Assembly (NCBI RefSeq): GCF_000315625.1
Contig: NW_005434661.1
Span: 174,878-238,877 of the forward strand
Origin: Guillardia theta CCMP2712
Taxonomy: Eukaryota > Cryptophyceae > Pyrenomonadales > Geminigeraceae
Length of the DNA stretch: 64,000 nucleotides
Direction of reading: 5' to 3'
Both the position numbers and the translations under genes were made by a program. The notes below the pieces were generated by a model. That model saw only the letters and a program-made list of their open reading frames with translations. It had not been told where the DNA came from and did not search any database. This document shows positions 34,119-45,800 of the stretch, piece after piece (position 1 is the stretch's first letter; each line of letters opens with the position of its first letter).

Positions 34119-35231
34119 ATGTCGAGGTTCTCATCTCTTGTGACGTGCGAACGACCTCACGCTCCTTGACTCCAGCCCGAACAAGATCTGCGCCCCGAAG
34201 CCAGGGGCTCAGGCCACGAAGAGGAAGTGGGGCGACGAGAAGAAGTTCGTCGTGGCAGCAAGAGCGTTGCAGATCGACTCGGCTAGGCGGGGATACGAGT
34301 CACATGACGTCTGTCAGGTTCAGAATGGTCGTCTGGTGCGCATCTGCGATGTCTTTGGTACGTCAAGATCACAAGCGTCGAGGACCTCGGATGGAAGCAC
34401 CTGGCTTCCTCTAAGAAAGATCGCGCAAAGGTCACTGAAACTACCCACCGACGCTTCTCCTCCGGCCTTGAAGACAACTGACTTGGCAGTGTCACTTTGG
34501 CAGGTGACTTCCTGCCTGATCTCCAACTCTCTCGTCCCCAATCTATTCTCTTCGTTCTGCATTCCCTCCAACTTCAACCGGCCCTTCCTCCCCACCATTG
34601 CAACCGCGACTTTCACAGCACATCCTCCAGCTCTTGTGGTTTGCGGGGAATGACCTTGACTTTCAGTTCGGCGACTTGGGTCCAGCTGCCTACCTGCCAA
34701 GCTCCCTCGCCATCTCCAGCTGGCAGCCGTTGTCCAAGTTTCCCAAAGATCTGATGCCAGTGCGGAGGCCCTTCCTCGTCGTCCTTCCTGTCGATGTGAG
34801 CGCGTGAGGCATGGCCAAGCTCTCCTCATGCGCTGGCAGGGCGACGACAAGGCGTCTGAGCGAGACCTCGCCAACCTGGAGAAGCACCTGACCAGCAGCG
34901 AGCAGGGAGCTTTGATCCGCGTGCGATCCATGGAGGCAGTGGCCTGTGCCAGCGACAGCATCAGCACGTTCAGGTGCGTGCGGAATTGAGGGAGGAAGGC
35001 TTGACTGCTCGTCGCAGAACGAGCAGCGATGAAGTTCTGCTCTTGGTACCCCCAGAACATCCCAAAGTGAAGTGGGAGATACAAAACCCGAAGGTGACAC
35101 TGGATGCGGGAGGAAAGGTAGAGATGACAAGGCTCGCAGATCGAGGCTTCTGTCTGTTTGCTGGGCTTCTTCGTCACGCAAAGCAGCGAGGGGGAAGGGA
35201 ACACTTGTTGACCTTGCAGCATGTAAAGTAA
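34119..35231 (+). CDS. Multi-exon gene of unknown function
   Basis: Supported exons are 34368-34430 (ITSVEDLGWKHLA...), 34619-34795 (HILQLLWFAGNDLDFQFGDL...FLVVLPVD), 34840-34973 (GDDKASERDLANLEKHL...) and 35018-35231 (TSSDEVLLLVPPEHPKVKW...LTLQHVK). These have consistent phases and typical GT-AG sites. An earlier exon ending at 34317 (KRKWGDEKKFVVAARALQI...SHDVCQ) fits. The first exon (ATG 34119, MSRFSSL) is tentative. Coding character comes from balanced composition and phase agreement, not from a known domain. I do not recognise the protein. It is convergent with the coiled-coil gene that ends at 35410. Confidence 0.5.
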
Positions 35232-35409
35232 ACACTCAGATCAAAGCGTGAGATTTCAGCGTGAGGGACAAGAACGCATTGACCACACTCAGGGTCTTCA
35301 TCCCAGCATATCATCTAATGTAAACTTGGCTTTCACTTCCTGCTACTAGTATGGCTATCCGTTTTCGTCTCCGCCCTCTTCGTTTTCCTCCCTGCAGACT
35401 TGCTTCTGA

Positions 35410-37291
35410 TCAGTGCTCTTCGTTGTCTTCAGCTGGCTCATCTTGGAAATGGACATGAACGGAGAGCTGGTTATCAGTGAGCGGCTGTTGTTTCCCCCGC
35501 ACATCCTTGCTCTTGAGATCTTTGATCTGCAATCCGATGGAGTCAGAAAGCATGCACTCTCCTCCGCTGACTTCATCGTGCCAATGGCATCTGCATCTCA
35601 CCCTACCGGCCCCTCCTCCTCGTCCTCCCCCTCTCTGCTCTTCGAATCAAGGTACCTGCGCCATCAGGCGAGCGTTCAGTCGAACTACCGCCTGTCCTTT
35701 CTCCGTGATTGCGTCCATGTCCGCCCTCAGCTTCTCGTTCTGCTTCCTTGCAACATCCTGCCATCGCCTGGTCATTGACCGACAGCTCAGTCACTTGCCT
35801 ACCCTCTCTTGCGCCAGTTGTCGATTTTCGTTCTGAAGCGCCAGCACTTCACTCTCGAGCAGCTTGTCTGCAATTGGAGTGAGTTTAACATGCACACAAG
35901 AATGATAAGCTTACAATTCTGAGAGAGTTGTTCATATTCCTGAGTCAGTTGCTGCATTTGCAATCTAATATCGTTTTGTTCAAAATGAGATGTCTTCTCC
36001 TGTAATGACAAAACCATCATTCAGGTGTTTACAGGAGGAGAAGTGCTCATACCTTGTTTGTTCGTTTCCCTACAGCTTTTGAATCAGTTCTCTTTGTTAT
36101 CTTACTTTCATTTCTGCTTGCTGTCGCTTTTGCCTCTTGCGTTACCGAGTGGTTGTTGATTATGGAGTCGTCTTGGCTGCCTTTTCCTGCTCGCATCTTG
36201 TTCCATCCATGCCATTTGAGAAGACTAGCAGGAGTTGACTGAGAGGAAGATATCGGCGACATGATTCCTTCCGCGCTCCCTCGAGGAGAAACGAGGCTCG
36301 GAGTCTTTGTCTTGCTCATGATCTGCTCCAACGTCTTGGTCTTGAGCTCATTCTTTCGCAGCTCCTCGTGGAAGTCAAAGGCGCCAACACAGAAGTTCTC
36401 GTTGCTGTCGTCACTCAAGATGCTGGAGATGCCGCTCCACGACTGCCTCGCGCTTCTGCCTCGAGTCAGGTTAGGTGAGGGCATCTGCTTCTGCTGCGGA
36501 GCTCTGTCCCCGTTGTCAGAGATTGGCGTCCGGGAGCGGGAGATGCCCGAGTCTGACCTCGGCGTCAACCTCCCAGTAGACTGAGCCTTCTCCAGCAACC
36601 GCTTGCTGGTGGCGGTGATGAAGCTCTTCTGCTGGGTAGCTTGCTGCAGCTTCTCTTCTGCCTCTTGCAACAACCTCTCTCTCTTCTCCCGCCGCTTCTG
36701 CAGGTACTCACACGTCAGCCTCTCCATCGCATCCTGCCCTCCGTCTCGGGACAAGACCAGTCGCTCAGAGTTGTGATCTATCTTCGGAGAGAAAGTGCTG
36801 TTCTTCTGCTCTTGCATCTGCAGCTCTTGCAATCGACCCTGGCTCTTCTCCTTGGCTTTCTTCCCGAACTCTATCAGTCGCTCATGCACAGGGCCATGCC
36901 GGTCGCCTTTCCGCATCAGCAGAATCCTCGAGACTTCGTTCATCACTGAGATCGGAGGGTCTTCTGACGTCTCCTTCGACACCGCTGGGCTCTTGCTCGC
37001 TCCTCGTGAGTGCAGGGGCTCTGCTCTTAGGTAAGGATTCTTATCGACCAGACCCAGAGATCGTTTTGACAGCTCAGGTTTGAAAGAGCAACCCTCTACC
37101 TCCTTCTCGGCCCTCTGCTGCATGACAGCGTTGAACCTCTCCTGTCTCCTTGCTTTCTGTTCCATCGCTTCCTGTACTGGGCTCTTGGATCTACTTGTCC
37201 TCGGAGTTTTCTCGGGCGTGAAGCTCCATGCTCTATGCTCGTACAGGCTCTGACTTGCTGCCATGTTTGCCCCGTCACCAGCGCCCTGCAT
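35410..37291 (-). CDS. Coiled-coil protein, probably cytoskeletal/ciliary
   Basis: Five exons (37291-36053, 35999-35915, 35867-35803, 35757-35656, 35526-35410) give 535 aa with all phases matching. ATG at 37291; the ORF extends upstream only from TTG. The N-terminal half is basic and Ser-rich and contains CSFKPELSKRS and STFSPKIDHNSERL. Such F-x-P-x-(I/L) repeats are common in microtubule/axoneme-associated proteins of protists. A charged helix follows (CEYLQKRREKRERLLQEAEE). The short 3' exons encode a coiled coil: QMQQLTQEYEQLSQNYKLLE, VLALQNENRQLAQER, KQNEKLRADMDAI. It ends HFQDEPAEDNEEH. The exact family is unknown; a flagellar or basal-body role is inference. Confidence 0.7.
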
Positions 37292-38157
37292 GGAGTACTC
37301 AAGAATCGAAAGCCCAAGAAGTCCCAAGAGACAACCGAGGTTGTCAGAGTTCCGCGAGCGATCTGATAGCCATCCTACCTGATACGGGAGAAGGGGAAGA
37401 AGGAAACGGAGAGAGAAAACAGAGGCCTACAGGGGAAGGCGGCTAGGGCAAGAAAAGCGAGAGGAGAGGAGAGGAGAGAAGTGGAGAGAGGAAGAGGAGA
37501 GAAGAGGAGAGGGAGAGAGAAGGGGAGAGGACGAGGAGTGGGGAGACGTAAGGAGAGGAGCAGAGGACCAGAGGACCAGAGGAGGGGATGTTGTACGATC
37601 CTCCGATCCTTCAGCCCTGCCACCCCAACGCCGCCATGAGGAGCCCAGTTGCCTCTCACCTTCACTTGCAACCCCCGGGCCTCTGGTCATTTGTGTGTGT
37701 ACTACCTTCAAGGTGGAACATTTTCCTTTAATCTCTCAAGTAAAATCAACATAGTGTCCTCGCTGCCCTCTTGCCACGCACCTCACACCCCCCCGGTGGA
37801 CCTATGGGTGCTGCGGCTCATAACTGAAATGTCTGGCAAGAATTGAACGACTGATGTCACAGTGAGGGTGACAAGACGAGAGAGCAGAGAAGAGAAGAGA
37901 AGAGAAGAGAAGAAGAGAAGAAGAAGAAGAGAAGGAGAAGAAGAAGAGAAGAGGAGGAGAAGAAAGAGAAGAGAAGAGAGGGCTGAGAGAAGGGAGAAGA
38001 GAGGGGAGAAGGGAGGGGAGGAGAGAGGAGAGAGGAGAGAGGAGAGGAGAGGAGAAGAGAGAGGAGAGAAAAGGGAGAAGGGAGAGGGGAGTGGAGCCGG
38101 AAGACTCAGGAGGCGAGTGATGGAGCATTCAGCCTCTGGGCATGGAGAATCGTTACA
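37292..38157. repeat. Intergenic homopurine tracts
   Basis: 37440-37570 and 37870-38090 are GAGAGGAGAAGAG-type purine tracts separated by ordinary sequence. Frames over them are artefacts. No gene is seen. Confidence 0.75.
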
Positions 38158-39299
38158 TCATTCAAGAAATCGAAAGAGAATGCCGGTGAGAATGATGGAC
38201 CCATAGGCGTTGCTGAACCAGTTCAGCTCTGAGTTGGAGAAGTTCTTGTCGATGGTCGGAACCTCCATCAGCGACTTGTACGCCATCACTCGAAGGGTAT
38301 GCGGGCACTGCCTCCCCTGCATCACCACTGCGCCCTTCTGTTCCGCCATGTGAACGTCTTGGCCAAGTACTTGGACGTGTAGACGATGGAGGGGCTGGTG
38401 ACGAAGAACTTCTCCCACCGCAGCTCCTGCGCTCCAGCCGAGGTGCTGTGGTAGGGGTTGCTGCTGCTGTGCTTGTCGATCAGATCAGGACCGTGCGAGT
38501 TGGGCACGATGACGTATCTGTCCCTCAGGTCGATAAAGGATGGGTAGTACTCGTCCGCACTCACCAGCTTCCCGCTGAAATTTTGATCTCCAGGGAGGAG
38601 GAGCATCCGACTCTCAACGATCTTGGCAACCAGCTCTTTCCTGGTCCCGTGATAGCACACGTTCCAGTCCTCCCACACCCGGTGTCGCTTCGCGAGGATC
38701 GGGTCCACCCGCAGGCCGACCCGCACCCAACCTTGCGGAGCAGCATAGAGTCTCGCGGGGTTGCCTTTCCTCTTGGAGAAGGTGCAGGGCCACAGCTCAT
38801 GGTCACCGCGGGGGTCCAGGTAGGACTCGTGAAGGCCCAGCGCCTCCAGCACAAACTCTCTCGCGGCCTGCAGCCTCTCGCAGGAGGAAGGGGGGGAGGG
38901 GCTCATGCCGGGCGGCAGGTACCTCACCATGGAGCGTTCGAGGCGGCAGAGCAGCTCGTGACGGCTATGAAGGTCGGGGAGGAGGATCTTGACCTTGTTG
39001 TAGTCGCCGTGAACTACCTGGACCATCTCGTAGCTGGGGACCAGCCGGACCTCCTGCACGTTGAGCTCCGAAGGCACAGACCCGGCGGTCCACTTGTTGC
39101 AGACCAAGGTGAGAAAGCGAATCAAGTTGAAGTTTTCAGCTCCTCCCGCCCACTCCAGGATGATGTCTCGAAGCAGCTTGCCACTCCGACCCCCCCGCTC
39201 TAGTCCCAGCTTGTCGAGCAGAGCCTGCACGTCCACGTCGAAATGAGCACACAGCGATCGCTGTTGGTCGTCGTCGAGCATGCCGCAGTATGCTTCCAT
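38158..39299 (-). pseudogene. ADP-ribosyltransferase-like protein with a frame break near the 3' end
   Basis: ATG at 39299 opens a 325-aa frame. Its second half reads PQGWVRVGLRVD, WEDWNVCYHGTRKELVAKIV, LLLPGDQNF and EKFFVTSPSIVYTSKYLAKT. The W-x-CYHGT and SPSI-x-Y spacing resembles a diverged ART/PARP-like fold, in which His and Tyr bind NAD; this assignment is tentative. That frame stops at 38322. The next frame (to 38158) continues plausibly with AVVMQGRQCPH, IDKNFSNSELNWFSN and AYGSIILTGILFRFLE, so one indel near 38335 separates the two. A 47-nt intron with GT-AG ends would also keep the frame but would delete the VYTSKYLAK segment. It is either a sequencing error, a pseudogene or an unusual intron. 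It lies immediately downstream of the LRR-Sfi1 gene on the same strand. Confidence 0.5.
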
Positions 39300-39372
39300 C
39301 CCTCTCGTCCACTTCTTGGGGACCCTGCAGGAACGTCACTATTGTGATGACCTACCTCCAAAGGCTAAGAGC

Positions 39373-42199
39373 TCACAGTCGGTGCTCCTTCCACAAGAAG
39401 AAGTGTTTCAGCAACCTGAAGCGCAGGAACAACTTTCCTTTGTCGTCGACCATCTTCTTCATGTAGGTTGACTTGGGCCCCTTGGGTGCTCCATCTAACT
39501 GAGCAGCATGTGAGGCCCCAGTGCTGAGAGCGGTAAAGGCGAATCTTAGCAAGAGGCTCAAGTGACGAGCTCTGATCTTCTGCTCCACTAGCCTTCTCGT
39601 CTTGCTCAGATGAATCCCAAACTGCAACCAGCCCAAGCATTTCTTCAACGAGAATTCCAACGCCAACTTGACCTGCACAGTTCTCTTCCAATTTGTCTCT
39701 ACAAAAACTTTCCATGCTGCAAACGCGGAGCTCATCAAAGCCCTCGTTCGCTTGCGTGTTTGCAACTGTAAGATCGAGGTTCGAGTCTCACAAAACTTCA
39801 CAATAGAATTCCAACAAGACTTCATCAGGCCAATATCGGTACGTTTCCTGCGGAGAAAAGCTCTTGCAGCTTGCGCCTCCAGTCTCCACATGTGCCAACC
39901 CGGTCGAACAAGAACATGAAATTCATTCTGCCTCGCTTTGATCATGCTCTGCGTTTTGTGCTGCTTGAATTTGCGGTACAAGTCAAGTTGAAGTAAACCG
40001 TCTCTCAAGATCTTGACCGTGTGAGAGTGCTCTAAATCTTGAGAAACGATCTTCTTCATTGATCTCTTTCTTCGAATCTTCCAGCGGAAAAAGAACAACT
40101 TCACCGCGTTAATGTGTATTTGTTGAACTCTTTGACTCAATGCTCTTCTGCTCCAAGCGTGTGCCTGCCATGTTTTCAAGTACTTCAATCCTGTCCGTTG
40201 TTGTTTGCTCCTTGTTCTGCAGCGAATGAAGTGATTCAGTATCTTCCGACGCCTACAAACATCTGACAGTGCAGCAAACCCTTGTCTAAGCGCAAGGAGC
40301 TTATTCCGATACATCTTTGAACTTGCAACTTTTTGATTATGTCTTGAATCTTTCAACCATTCAACAAATCCTCCAAACGCAACTGCCTTAGCGTTGCTTC
40401 GCTCTTGAGAATTCGTAGCCTGTACATGTTTATACACAAAGAATCGCTGATTGCATATTGATCTCCAAATCCGTAGCACTCTTCTGGCGTTTTCATAGTA
40501 TCTTTGTGAGCTCAACATTTCAACTGTCTCGAATGCCTTCCGTCTTAAAATTGAGAATTGTCTCCATGCCAAGAAAAATGTCCATCTTCTAATTTTCGCT
40601 CCTTTAGCCATGGATATTCGGGACAGCTTCATCAAGATTACCTTTCTGGTATAGAAGGTACGGTACTGCGAGACATGCTCATGTCCTAGGTATCGATCGA
40701 GAGCTTTGCGTTTGGTTTGCAACAAGTGCAAGGTATCACTCAAACAGAGCGACTCTTTCGACATCACGGCTGACAGCAGAAACGAGTAGAAGCTGGTTGC
40801 CAGCCTCCTCTCCGCATGTCTCGCTTGTAGCGCAATCAGCTTGGCCCTGTTGGCACTGACAGTCGACTTGAAGCTTTCAAAGTGATGCGTTAAACTTCGA
40901 CTCCTGTAGCGTTCAACCCCGATAGCCTTGGCACATTCAACGTAGTAAGCCCAGTACCAGAGCGACAAGATCTCTGACAGGATCTTCCCTTGCTTCTGCC
41001 TGATGGCTTGCCGCACGCTCTTCCATTTCGCTGTCGAGACCTCAAACGACGCCTCGTCCTCGTACCAGACGTGCAGGTCTCGGAGGTGCTCGAAGATCTC
41101 GCGATTCGAGAGGTCCGAGTTGAAGCCTTGCTGCTGCAGCATCTCAGCAATGGGCTGGTTCAAGCGATCGCGTCAGAGCTGGTGGACGCTCTCAGGCATG
41201 GAGTCACCTCTGATGTGTAGATCATCTGAATGCGCGAATGACGGTTCTGTCTGACAGCATCGACGATGGGAAGCAAACTGAAACATATCAGCTTGAGCGT
41301 TGCAATCATTCCCTTACCCTTGACTCTCCAACTCTGCATTTCGCTCGATGCGAAGCTCCACAAGGCAGGCATTGGTGAGTAACGCCTCTGCCATAGCCCT
41401 GAGAACAAATCCCTTTGGTCACATGATCTGCCACGGAATCGTTTTTGAATTACATGCTGGTTTTCTTTCCCAGCCGATTAGCACCCAAGTCAAGATACTT
41501 GAGGTGATTGTTGTTTCCCAACATGCTTGCAACTATGCTACCACCTGAGACCAAGTTTCATCATCGTCTGTCGATTGAGAGACACTTCTGTCACCATCGT
41601 CGCCCATGACATTGTTTGCAAGATTCAATCTTTCAAGAAAACGCAAACCGCCATGGTCAGACGTCAAGTGCATGTGCAACGTTGTGGCTGCAATCAAAGG
41701 AGTTAGGGTATTGAGAGGCCTTGTCATAGCAACCTGTTGTGGCACCAGCCTCGTTCATCCCCAGGAACAGCTCTTTCAGCTTCAAGCTCTCGTTCTCTCC
41801 CAAGGCATGGACTATGTTGGCGCAGAGCAGGTCGCTCAAGCCATTGTTTCCTAGCCTGAGGATGGAGAGAGTCTTCTGGCACTGGACTGCTTGCACGAGA
41901 TGGTAACCAGCGGTCTTGTCGAGATGGCTGCTTCCAAGGTCCAACTCCTGGAGACAAGGTGAACCTGGTGAGAAGGCTCCTTTCGACCTCACCTCGACCT
42001 TGTCGGAACTTCCGATGGCAACAAACAGCTCTTGGCCGATCTTCTCGAACGCGTCATCCGACAGGTCCAGTCCGCGCAAGTTTACAGCATGATCGAGATC
42101 TCCTGCTTCTAAAGTCTGAATCAAGTCCGCGACTGCGTCACTCTGATCCAGAGCGCTTTGCAATGATTCCGTCATGTTTGGCTGCTGCTGCAACGACAT
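39373..42199 (-). CDS. RI-type leucine-rich repeats fused to Sfi1-like repeats
   Basis: Six exons (42199-41734, 41687-41595, 41544-41454, 41398-41318, 41277-41208, 41154-39373) give 860 aa; all phases agree. Residues about 40-265 are ribonuclease-inhibitor-type LRRs: NLRGLDLSDDAFEKIG, CLQELDLGSSHLDKTAG, LSILRLGNNGLSD, LERLNLANNVMGDDGG, LKYLDLGANRLGKK, LVELRIERNAELESQG. The last exon encodes nearly 600 residues of Trp/Phe-centred helical repeats (RRWTFFLAWRQFSILRRKA, VLRIWRSICNQRFF, LKTWQAHAWSRRALSQRV, AVKLFFFRWKIRRKRS, AFAAWKVFVETNWKR). These have the L-x-x-x-F/W-x-x-W spacing of centrin-binding Sfi1 repeats. A role at centrioles, basal bodies or flagellar roots is likely. The LRR part may recruit a partner. 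The open frame of the last exon reaches TTG 41163, but the splice acceptor at 41155 fits better. Confidence 0.82.
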
Positions 42200-42897
42200 C
42201 CAACAAGAGGCTCTATCTTATCGCAGTGTTCCATGTCCCTCCCCGTCCTCTCCATGTCCAACTGTGAAGTCGTAGGCGGCGAACGTCGGTCTCATGCTTG
42301 AAGTGATCGGCGAGATGTGTGCTGTATCGGTTATGATTCACTGAATGCACTCTACGAAGACCTTCACGTCCTTTCCCTCATCGTCCTCTGCTCTTTCTGC
42401 TTTCCTTCCTCTGTCCTTCTCACCTCTCCCTCTCTTCTTCTTACTCTCCCTCACTTCTCGTCTCCTCAGGCCTACTAAACCATTTTGTCGTCAACTACCA
42501 ACTGAGCACTGCAGTACCAACAATATTGAAGGGAAAACTACCGGTCCTCGTAGACTGCGTTGGGCCCTAACCTCACTCGGAAACTCTACGAGCAACCGGC
42601 CAGCAGCTCTAGGAGATCCTCTATATGGCATTTGCTGTCTCAGTGACTCTTATGTCCTTGTACAGAGGCGGGCTTACAAAAACGCCAGATTTCGGATTCG
42701 CACAGGACTGTGTTGAAATTTCCTTTAGAATTTGATAATTAGACATAACATTTCAAATTTGATCTAAAACACATAGACATTCAAACTTTCAAACTTCTTG
42801 ACTTTGACACGCTTCACTCCCGAAAGTTCACTCTCCTTCTAGCCTTGCTGCCAGGACGTGAGAAGAGCAGCAGGAGAGTCAGCTGGGGAGCGCAGGC
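42200..42897. other. Intergenic, no gene seen
   Basis: Upstream of the LRR-Sfi1 gene and downstream of the next minus-strand gene. The + frame 42345-42716 begins in CT-rich sequence and shows no protein-like features. Nothing else is recognised. Confidence 0.5.
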
Positions 42898-45800
42898 TCA
42901 CCTCGGGGAGTCAGGCTTCTTCAAACTCGACAGCAGCTCGGAGTCGCCGACCAAGACGAGGCTTTCATGGGGGGAAATGGAAGACTTGCTGGCTGTATCC
43001 TCCTCCTCGAAGCTCAGCTTCATTGCTGAGTTGATCGGACTCTCAAGGCCGAAGGACCAGAGGAGACTGTCCTCTGCTGCCTTCCCGTTCAAGTTCGCAG
43101 CATCCGACTCACGAGGAGGTGATGGGTAGGGATACCTGAGTGAGAGTTTGAGGAGGAAGATCAGCGTTCCAAAGGAGCCACTTACCCGTGCACCCACGAG
43201 TCCGATAGGAGAGAGGCGTCAGTCTTTTGATCCTGAGGTGCAGGAGTCAAACGTGGAGATCTAGTTGCAGTTGACTCGCCCTGCCAACGAACACAGGAAC
43301 GAAGACAGCGTCGGTTTGGATGTGAGCCTTGCCCGGTTCACCTGTTGCTGCACTCTGATCTTAAACATGGTCTTGGGGAAAAGAGCACAAGGAAACCAAG
43401 AGGAGGGAAAGAGCGAGTAGAGAAGGAGCAACAGGGAAGGAGGACGAGGGAACAAGGAGGAGAGCACGAATATGGAGAGTGCTTGAGGGAGACGAGCGAA
43501 AAGTCTCACTCAGCGCCGCATCCCTTCCTATGCGCGACCAGGTCACCAGGTCGGGGCCCGAGGAGGCGATCACGTGCTGTCCGGGGCTGCAGTAGCACAT
43601 CAGGAATGCGCAGAGTTGGAGACTCCGACGATACTGCGATGCTGCAGGTGGGACTCGATCGGGGGAGGCGTACTTTGACCTTCCATCCATGAGCGCCTTC
43701 TTCTTCCTCGGATCGCCCTGGGGTCGAAGTCATGCAGATGTCAAGGTGGGCAAGGAGAAGAGGAGCAGCTGGGGCAGGAGGAGACTAGCACAGCAGGAGG
43801 ATCAGCAGCGAAAGAGGATGGGATGGGCGAGGCGGTGGGGAAAGGAGGGTCAGGAAAGCGGAGTGTGAAGAGGTGGTCGATGAAAACACCTCGAGGACGA
43901 CCTCTCTGTCGTGAGATTCTTGTAGAGCACAGGTGCTGAGGATTGAAAAGCGTCAGCCTCATCCTCCCTCACGGTGAGAAACGTTCTCACTCGTGCCCTC
44001 CCTCCTCCTGCCAGTCCGACACATCGCAAGTCTGACGAAGGACGCTCTGAGGGGCTGGCAGGGGAGACACTTCGCTACTGTCGGATGAGCTTCGGCCAGC
44101 TGTCTGACCTCTGATCACCTTGCTGCAGGCACATGTCAGCCTCGATAGCCGACGAGCAACGAGCACTCACTCGAGCCCTTCCCGCAGGCTGATGAGCTTC
44201 TGCTCTAGGTGGGACGTAGGGGTTGAATCCTGTGCTGTGGACGCGTCCTCGTTTTCCCCCTTCGACTCTTCAGCCTTGCGCGAGCTCCGAGCTCCTCCTC
44301 CTTCCTGCGATCCCCCCGGCCTGGCCCCCACGAGCGCCTCGGATGCTCCACGGACTTGCAAGGAGACTTGATGGCTGGGAGGGGGCCGTCTGCCGTTCAC
44401 CACAAGTTTTGAATCCCTGGGAGAGGAGGAGGAGGAGATCTCCTCCACTTGTTGAGATACCTTCTGAACCGTCTCTTGCATGATCGCAAACTTGGCGTTC
44501 AGCTCCTCTAGCGTCTGAGCTCTGACCGCGTCAACCTGTTGGTTCCCCCTGTTCAGCCTTGAGCTCAAGGAATCGCAGGCCCCCACCTGCAGCACCTGTA
44601 CTTCCTCCTTGAGCCTCCGCTCGCGCTCCTCGCTCGAGTCAAGCACCGCCTGCAGGTCACTTGAGCGTAAAAGAGGAGGGAGGGAAGAGGGAGGGAGGAG
44701 GGAGGAGGGAGGGAGGGAGGAAGGGAGGGAGGAGGAACCTTGAGATAGGCCATCTGCTCTGCCTTGACAATCTCAGTGTCATGGAGCACTAGAGAGATTT
44801 CCTTCTCCAGACGTTCGGTGAATACCGACTGCGTATGTGCGAGCTCTAGGCGGAGATCTGAAAGTGCTATCAGGGATTCTGCTCCTCTTCTTTCTTTCTC
44901 CTCTCTTTCAATTTTCCTCCCTCCTGTCTTCTCCTACCTGCTATCTGCGCGTTTGCTCGGCTGAGAAGATTCTCCGCATGCCTCCTCTTCTGCCGTTCCA
45001 GTATGGCCTGCTTCTGGTAACTTTGGAAAGGCATGTCAGCAACAACTAGCAAGAAGGAGAGAGGAGGAAGAGGAAAGGGCGAGGATCGCAAAGTAAAATG
45101 GAGGAGAGGAGGAGGCGGAGGCGATAGAAACCTTCTGACGTCCTCTAGTTCCATGTCGAACTCAAACATCACGTGTCCGAACTCGTCAACAATGCTCTGG
45201 GTAGCGTCAGGTCCAACCCGCCCTCCCCTGGCACATCGACCTGCAGATCTCTACTGATCGACACGGCATGGCGCATGGAGCATGCCTGTCGGATCTGCGA
45301 GTCCAACTTGCCTCTGCAGAAGGATAAGGAGGTGAAACATCTCCAAGACTCCTCCCACCTCCTCTGTGTGTCTGCGCTGTGGAGGTTCTGCCTGTTCTGC
45401 TCCTCCATGGCATCTCTCAGCCTCAAGTTCGTCTCCTCCAACTTCTCCTCCGAGCTCCTCAGCTTCTCTTCCAACACCTAGGATGATGTCAGCAGCAAGT
45501 TCTCCAGGCCTTGTCCTACGTGCCTGCCCCTTTTGCTCTGCTTTGCTCAAAAGCGTCTGCACCTCTTTCCTGTCCTCCTGACGATCATCTCAGCGAGCTG
45601 ATGCTGCGAAGGGAGGAGGAGACCTTCTCTTTCTCCAGGTCGATCTCGAGAGACACCATGTTCTCCTTCTCGCACGTCAAGGGGAGGGGACGCAGCAGGA
45701 ACAGCAACCTGCAATCTTCGAATCTCCTTCTTCAAGTCTGACGACTCTTGGTCTTTGAGTTGGAAAGTCTGCAAACGAACAAGTCAAGGATTCCGCAAGA

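Noticed and set aside
42345-42716. 123-aa plus-strand ORF
   Set aside because: CT-rich low-complexity beginning and no domain; upstream region of a minus-strand gene.
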